In this document: positions 30,505 through 34,092 of the stretch, in pieces
Layout of the letters: every line of letters starts with the position of its first letter
Position numbering within the stretch: the first letter of the stretch is position 1
Assembly: GCA_964604675.1 (NCBI GenBank)
Contig: CAZSAT010000079.1
Span: 1-34,092, forward strand
Direction: 5' to 3'
DNA: 34,092 nt
Source: CAZSAT01 sp964604675
Lineage (GTDB): Bacteria > Myxococcota_A > UBA796 > CAJQPC01
Program-made: the position numbers and the translations under genes
The notes under the pieces: model-generated
What the model was told of the DNA's origin: nothing
Database searches by the model: none
Seen by the model: the letters and a program-made list of their open reading frames with translations, nothing else

Positions 30505-31650
30505 ATGAGCTTCTTGGTCTACCCCCTGGTCGTGGTCGCTCTCGCAGTCGGCGTGGGGCTGGCGCTGTCGCGGCTCGGGCTGGCGGTCTTGAAGGTCGAG
30601 CGCACGGTCGGCGCCGCCCGCATCGAGCAGGACGAGCACACCACCGTTCGGGTCGACGTCACGTCGTCGATCTTCCTGCCGTGGCTCTACTGGGAAGACC
30701 GCATCAGCGGCGCCGAGGTGGAGGAGGCGTGCGCGCTCGACGCGGTGTGGCCGGGGGCGGTGCGCAGCCTCGCGTACGAGCTGAAGCCCGGGCGGCGCGG
30801 TCTGGTCCGGGTCGGTCCCACCGTGGCCGAGGTGACCGACCCCTTCGGGCTCTTTCGCCGGTACGTGGCGGTCGGCGGGGTCGACTTCGTCACCGTGTGG
30901 CCCCGCCGGGTGCCGCTGGGCGTTCAACTCCGGGCGCAAGCCCCGGTGCACGAGGTGCCGCGGCGTCGCAGCCTCTTCGAGGACCCCACGCGCATCGCCG
31001 GGGTGCGCGCCTGGCGACGCGGGGATGGCGCGCGACGCATCCACTGGCGCGCCACGGCGCGGGCCGGGGAGCTGCTCAGCCGGGTGTACGAGCCGGCCGT
31101 GCTCGGCGGGGCGCTGCTGGTGGTCGACGCGGGCGAGGGCCTGGACTTCGCGGCCACCGTGGCCGCCTCTCTCGCGGAGCACGTGCTGGCGGGCGGCCGT
31201 CGGGTGGGCTTGCTCGCCAACGGGTGCGACGCCGCCGAGCAGTGGACCGACTTCCCCGACCGCAGCTTCCGCGCGCTCGACGAGGTGGACGCTGCCCTGG
31301 CCGGCCGACGGGTGGCCCCAGCGCCCTACGAGGTGCCGCCGGGCCGGGGACCGCGCCAGCGCGAGCTGCTGCTCACCGCCCTGGCTCGGCTGGAGCCCGA
31401 CGACGCGGCTCCCGAGCTGAGCGCGCTGTTGCTCCACCAGCTGCCGCGCCTGCCGCGCAACCTGCTCGTGCTGGTCGTCACCCAGCGTGTCGATGCAGCG
31501 CTCGGGCAGGTGCTCGGCGTGCTCGCGCGGTCCGGCGTGGAGGCGAGCCTGATCTGGACCGGGGAGGGCAGGCTGCCCGCCATCCGGGTGCCGGTGCGTC
31601 GGGTGCGGAACGACGAAGAGCTCGCGCGGCTCGGGGCCACCCCGCTGTGA
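30505..31650 (+). CDS. DUF58-domain protein
   Basis: A 381-residue DUF58 protein, the usual partner of MoxR ATPases. One N-terminal membrane segment (about 5-24) is followed by a beta-rich region with DPFGLF (112-117) and the DUF58 hallmark VRAWRRGDGARRIHWRATAR (167-186). A von Willebrand-like fold starts at LLVVDAGEG (204-212), but the metal-site DxSxS is replaced by DAGEG. Such proteins take part in envelope or secreted-enzyme maturation and stress responses; the substrate is not known here. Its TGA overlaps the GTG of the DUF4129 gene by three bases, so these two are translationally coupled. Confidence 0.9.
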   Translation: MSFLVYPLVVVALAVGVGLALSRLGLAVLKVERTVGAARIEQDEHTTVRVDVTSSIFLPWLYWEDRISGAEVEEACALDAVWPGAVRSLAYELKPGRRGLVRVGPTVAEVTDPFGLFRRYVAVGGVDFVTVWPRRVPLGVQLRAQAPVHEVPRRRSLFEDPTRIAGVRAWRRGDGARRIHWRATARAGELLSRVYEPAVLGGALLVVDAGEGLDFAATVAASLAEHVLAGGRRVGLLANGCDAAEQWTDFPDRSFRALDEVDAALAGRRVAPAPYEVPPGRGPRQRELLLTALARLEPDDAAPELSALLLHQLPRLPRNLLVLVVTQRVDAALGQVLGVLARSGVEASLIWTGEGRLPAIRVPVRRVRNDEELARLGATPL

Positions 31651-33032
31651 GGGCCTCGGAGCGCGCCGGTGTCAGCGAGCTGGAGGCCTACGCGCTGTGG
31701 GGCGCCGCCCACCTGCTGGTCCCGCTCGCCTTGATCGGGCTCCTGGGCGGTCTGGTGCACTACCTGCTCGACCTGCGCTCGGTGCTGCTCGGCTACGGCA
31801 CCTTCTTCCTGAAGTGGGTGGTCACGCTGTTCGTGGTCGCGGCGGTGCTCATCGGTCGCTACGGCCGCGTGCACCACGACAAGGGGCGGGCGGCGGCCTA
31901 CAAGCTCGCCTTGGGCGGCGCGATGTTCGTCGCGCTCACGGTCTTCGGCCTGCGCGAGGCGGTCCTGTGGGCCTACGCCTTCCACCTGGCGGTGGTCGCG
32001 CTCCTGTTCTGGCTGGCCGGCACCCTCACCGCGCTCCTCGACCTCGAGGATCAGGCTGCCCGGAGCGGCGATCTGCTGGCCATCGCCGCCTCGGTGGCGC
32101 ACCAGGCGGGCGTGCCCGTGCCCGACCACTTCACGAGCGAGGTGGTGGAACGCCGCTGGTACGACCGCTTCCGCGAGCGGGATGCGCTGCGTTCGCCGGC
32201 GCGCGCCGTCGGGCTGGTGACCGGCGCGGCCCTGGTGCTCGTGGCCCTCGGCGGGCCCCTGGTGATGCGCGGCGAGGCGGGCCTGGCGCGCCAGGCGCTG
32301 GGCGCGGTCGTGGTCATGCTGATCTCCGCCGCGGTCCTGTTGGCGGCCGGCGTGGCCACGTCCAGCGTGAGGCACGTGCGGGAGCGCGGTGGCCAGGCTT
32401 CGGTGCGCGTGCTCGGGCTGCGGCTGGCCCTGGCCCTGGCGTTGATCGTGCCCGCGCTGGTCGTCGGGCTCGGCACGCCGGGGCTGGAGTGGGTGGGCAG
32501 CGGCGAGCTCGTCGCGGCCGGCGAGGAGAAGGGTCCCCAGGTCCAGAAGGACGAGGCGCAGGACAAGGGCCGCACCGGCCCCGAGGTGGACCCGCCCGTG
32601 CCCACCGGCCTGCTGGCCGGCCTCGCGGCGCTCGCCAAGGTGCTGTTCAAGGTGGTGGTGGTGCTCGGGGGGCTCTGGCTTGCGTGGGTCGTGGTCAAGC
32701 GGCTGAAGCTCCCCGCGCGGAAGGACCAGGCCGAGGTCGCCCCCCCGCCGGTCTGGCCCGATCCGTTCGCGGGGCTCGAAGCCGTCCGCCGGATGCCCGC
32801 GCGCGAAGGGGTGGTCGCGGTGTGGCAGCGCTACGAGGCGCTCGGTGGGCGCTCGGGCCACCCGCGCCCGGAGCGGGCCACCGCAAGCGAGTTCGTCCGC
32901 CTCTTGCCCAAGGAGCTCCGCGTGACCGAGCTGGCGCGCCTCTACGACGCCGCGGCGTGGAGCGGTGCGGTGGTCTCGGAGTCCGAGCGCGACGAGGCGG
33001 TGGACCGCCTGGCAGCGCTGCGCGGGGTCTGA
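31647..33032 (+). CDS. multi-pass membrane protein with C-terminal DUF4129
   Basis: A 461-residue inner-membrane protein from the GTG at 31647, overlapping the DUF58 stop. About eight hydrophobic segments lie at 20-40, 52-70, 86-102, 108-130, 186-204, 217-236, 258-276 and 331-350. A charged loop (about 290-320) precedes the last segment. The cytoplasmic tail matches DUF4129: VVAVWQRYEALGG (389-401), RPERATASEFVRLLP (407-421) and LARLYDAAAWSG (429-440). DUF4129 is typically the tail of transglutaminase-like proteins encoded with MoxR and DUF58. No transglutaminase domain is present in this protein or elsewhere in the window. It likely completes a MoxR-DUF58-DUF4129 membrane module. Confidence 0.85.
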   Translation: MRASERAGVSELEAYALWGAAHLLVPLALIGLLGGLVHYLLDLRSVLLGYGTFFLKWVVTLFVVAAVLIGRYGRVHHDKGRAAAYKLALGGAMFVALTVFGLREAVLWAYAFHLAVVALLFWLAGTLTALLDLEDQAARSGDLLAIAASVAHQAGVPVPDHFTSEVVERRWYDRFRERDALRSPARAVGLVTGAALVLVALGGPLVMRGEAGLARQALGAVVVMLISAAVLLAAGVATSSVRHVRERGGQASVRVLGLRLALALALIVPALVVGLGTPGLEWVGSGELVAAGEEKGPQVQKDEAQDKGRTGPEVDPPVPTGLLAGLAALAKVLFKVVVVLGGLWLAWVVVKRLKLPARKDQAEVAPPPVWPDPFAGLEAVRRMPAREGVVAVWQRYEALGGRSGHPRPERATASEFVRLLPKELRVTELARLYDAAAWSGAVVSESERDEAVDRLAALRGV

Positions 33033-33045
33033 GCGCGGACCGCGG

Positions 33046-33373
33046 AGGCCAATTCGCCGTGATGGCCCCCGATGGTCGTCTGGTGCTGTCGCGTGCCTAC
33101 ACCAATCCGGACTACCCGGACTTCCTGCCGTACTACGAGGCCCAGACATCCAGCCTGTGCCGGATCGGCAGCATCACCAAGTTGTTCACCGCAACCGCTG
33201 TCCTTCAGTCGGTAAACAATGGGGTGATGGAACTCGACGACCCGATCCAGCCGTACACGAGCTTGGAGTTGCCCGCCGCTGGTCAGCGACCTCACGGCGG
33301 TACGGGACTGGGGCACAGGGACCTGTTTCCTCGTCCTGGTTCCGACCTGAATGCACTGCGAGTAACCGCATGA
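33046..33373 (+). pseudogene. fragment of a class C beta-lactamase-like serine hydrolase
   Basis: The frame reads GGQFAVMAPDGRLVLSRAY, then CRIGSITKLFTATAVLQS and MELDDPIQPYT, which is the N-terminal third of a serine beta-lactamase-like hydrolase including the SxxK catalytic tetrad SITK. Homology starts without a start codon (an internal ATG exists at 33062) and ends by about 33260, after which the sequence is unrelated, so the later YxN and KTG motifs are missing. The stretch is less GC-rich than its surroundings, suggesting recent acquisition and breakage. It overlaps the next gene's ATG at its stop. Confidence 0.72.
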
Positions 33374-33969
33374 CGGCCGTATTCTTGGTCCTGGTTGCCT
33401 GTTCCAAATCGGTTGAGAGTGGAGACACGCATCCCCCGTTGGTCACGGACTACGAGACCACCTGCGAGTCCGCCACGGTCGGGGACGTGCGCGTCTACGG
33501 TCAGATCGGCGACGTCTACGCCTACCTCACGGACGCTGAGTGGAACTACGTCTGCACGCTCTCGGAATGTGCGTTGAGTTCGGTGATCGTCACCGAGCTG
33601 GATGAACTCAGCGGCGGGTCTTGGACGAGCGAGGGAGTTGAGCTTTTCGAGATGGGGCGGGACGGCGGCTCTGGGTTCCTCGCAGTGCAGGAGAACCCCA
33701 TCGACCCAAAATACTACGGAACCTCGTTCGCGGTGGTCTGGAGCGACCGTCGCGTGCGGATCTTCACCGACGGCGATGGCGACACCTCGTGGACGTCCAG
33801 CACCCTCCGCTCCTCAGAGTGGTTCCAAGCGTGCCTGGACGTCTGGGACGACGATCAACCCGACCCCGGGTACAGCTCGGTGGGCAACCAGGCCTACGAC
33901 TGCCTCCAGCTCGACTCGTGGATCGAGGAACCGTGCGACGGCTGCGTGCCCTCGGAGTGCCCTACGTGA
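33370..33969 (+). CDS. small lipoprotein, unknown function
   Basis: A 199-residue protein from the ATG at 33370, beginning MTAVFLVLVACS with lipid Cys11 and SGDTHP after it. The body contains six to eight further cysteines, several near the C-terminus (EEPCDGCVPSECPT), suggesting disulfides in an exported protein. I do not recognise a family. The base composition is lower in GC than neighbouring genes, like the preceding fragment. No good ribosome binding site is visible, so translation efficiency or the exact start is uncertain. Confidence 0.6.
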   Translation: MTAVFLVLVACSKSVESGDTHPPLVTDYETTCESATVGDVRVYGQIGDVYAYLTDAEWNYVCTLSECALSSVIVTELDELSGGSWTSEGVELFEMGRDGGSGFLAVQENPIDPKYYGTSFAVVWSDRRVRIFTDGDGDTSWTSSTLRSSEWFQACLDVWDDDQPDPGYSSVGNQAYDCLQLDSWIEEPCDGCVPSECPT

Positions 33970-34005
33970 TGGGACGCCCTCGTCGGCGTTGTCAACGCGC
34001 ATCGC

Positions 34006-34092
34006 TCACTCCTCGGCGAGCCAGGTCGCTTCGAGGCCCAGCGCGGCGAGGCGCTCCACAAGCTCGAGCGCAGAGAACTGGAAGGCCCCCGT
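34006..34092 (-). CDS. C-terminal end of a gene cut by the window edge
   Basis: The minus strand is open from the window edge to a TGA at 34006-34008, giving 28 residues that end LVERLAALGLEATWLAEE. The composition is that of a normal helical C-terminus. Too little is present to name a family. Confidence 0.4.
   Translation of the reverse strand, partial: TGAFQFSALELVERLAALGLEATWLAEE

Noticed and set aside
34006..34092. The edge fragment as a transposase C-terminus.
   Set aside because: LVERLAAL-type sequence is too common in helical proteins to support this from 28 residues.

Overview
The window is a dense, very GC-rich stretch of bacterial chromosome. It shows about 26 intact or edge-cut genes on both strands and no RNA genes, CRISPR arrays or complete insertion sequences that I could recognise. 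Many lipoproteins carry Asp-Thr-Gly-rich linkers directly after the lipid-anchor cysteine. There is also a serine/threonine kinase, a MoxR/DUF58/DUF4129 set, a HDOD protein and type IV pilus genes. Together these suggest a Gram-negative member of the Myxococcota or an allied 'deltaproteobacterial' lineage. That placement is an inference; no marker gene in the window fixes it.

Layout. (1) 38-1555: a minus-strand lipoprotein alpha/beta-hydrolase diverges from a MOSC-domain protein. (2) 1612-9664: an iron-uptake operon starts at a good Fur box and encodes a DUF4856 lipoprotein, an imelysin-family lipoprotein, a di-iron sterol desaturase/hydroxylase-family membrane protein and a FecA-like TonB receptor. 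A class III aminotransferase and a calcineurin-like phosphatase lipoprotein follow closely and may be co-transcribed. (3) 9854-15215: four overlapping minor-pilin genes (FimT/GspH-, PilV-, PilW- and PilX-like) and a HDOD protein. (4) 15219-22750, minus strand: a PilB/GspE-type ATPase with four N-terminal helical repeats, a lipoprotein that looks like a catalytically dead metallopeptidase relative, a LETM1-like protein with an EF-hand, a DUF1838 lipoprotein and an AAA-type ATPase with an altered Walker A. (5) 22751-23350: a 600-base non-coding stretch holding a decayed copy of the 3' end of the neighbouring oxidoreductase gene and two inverted repeats. (6) 23351-25998, minus strand: a two-subunit molybdenum hydroxylase (isoquinoline 1-oxidoreductase/aldehyde oxidase type). 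(7) 26062-33032: a kinase fused to SRPBCC, DUF5939 and degenerate-cyclase modules, then MoxR, DUF58 and DUF4129 proteins, with an opposite-strand lipoprotein in the middle. (8) 33046-34092: a broken serine-hydrolase fragment, a small lipoprotein and the end of another gene.

How the genes work together. The Fur-box operon is best read as one iron-acquisition unit: an outer-membrane receptor plus surface or periplasmic lipoproteins. The pilins and the PilB-like ATPase face each other across 3 bases and probably serve the same type IV pilus or secretion machine. The most distinctive part is the kinase. It appears to have been built on an adenylate-cyclase scaffold whose metal-binding Asp residues have changed to Glu, and it sits 12 bases upstream of a MoxR chaperone and near that chaperone's usual DUF58/DUF4129 partners. 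I infer a phospho-signalling input to a MoxR-type envelope assembly or stress module.
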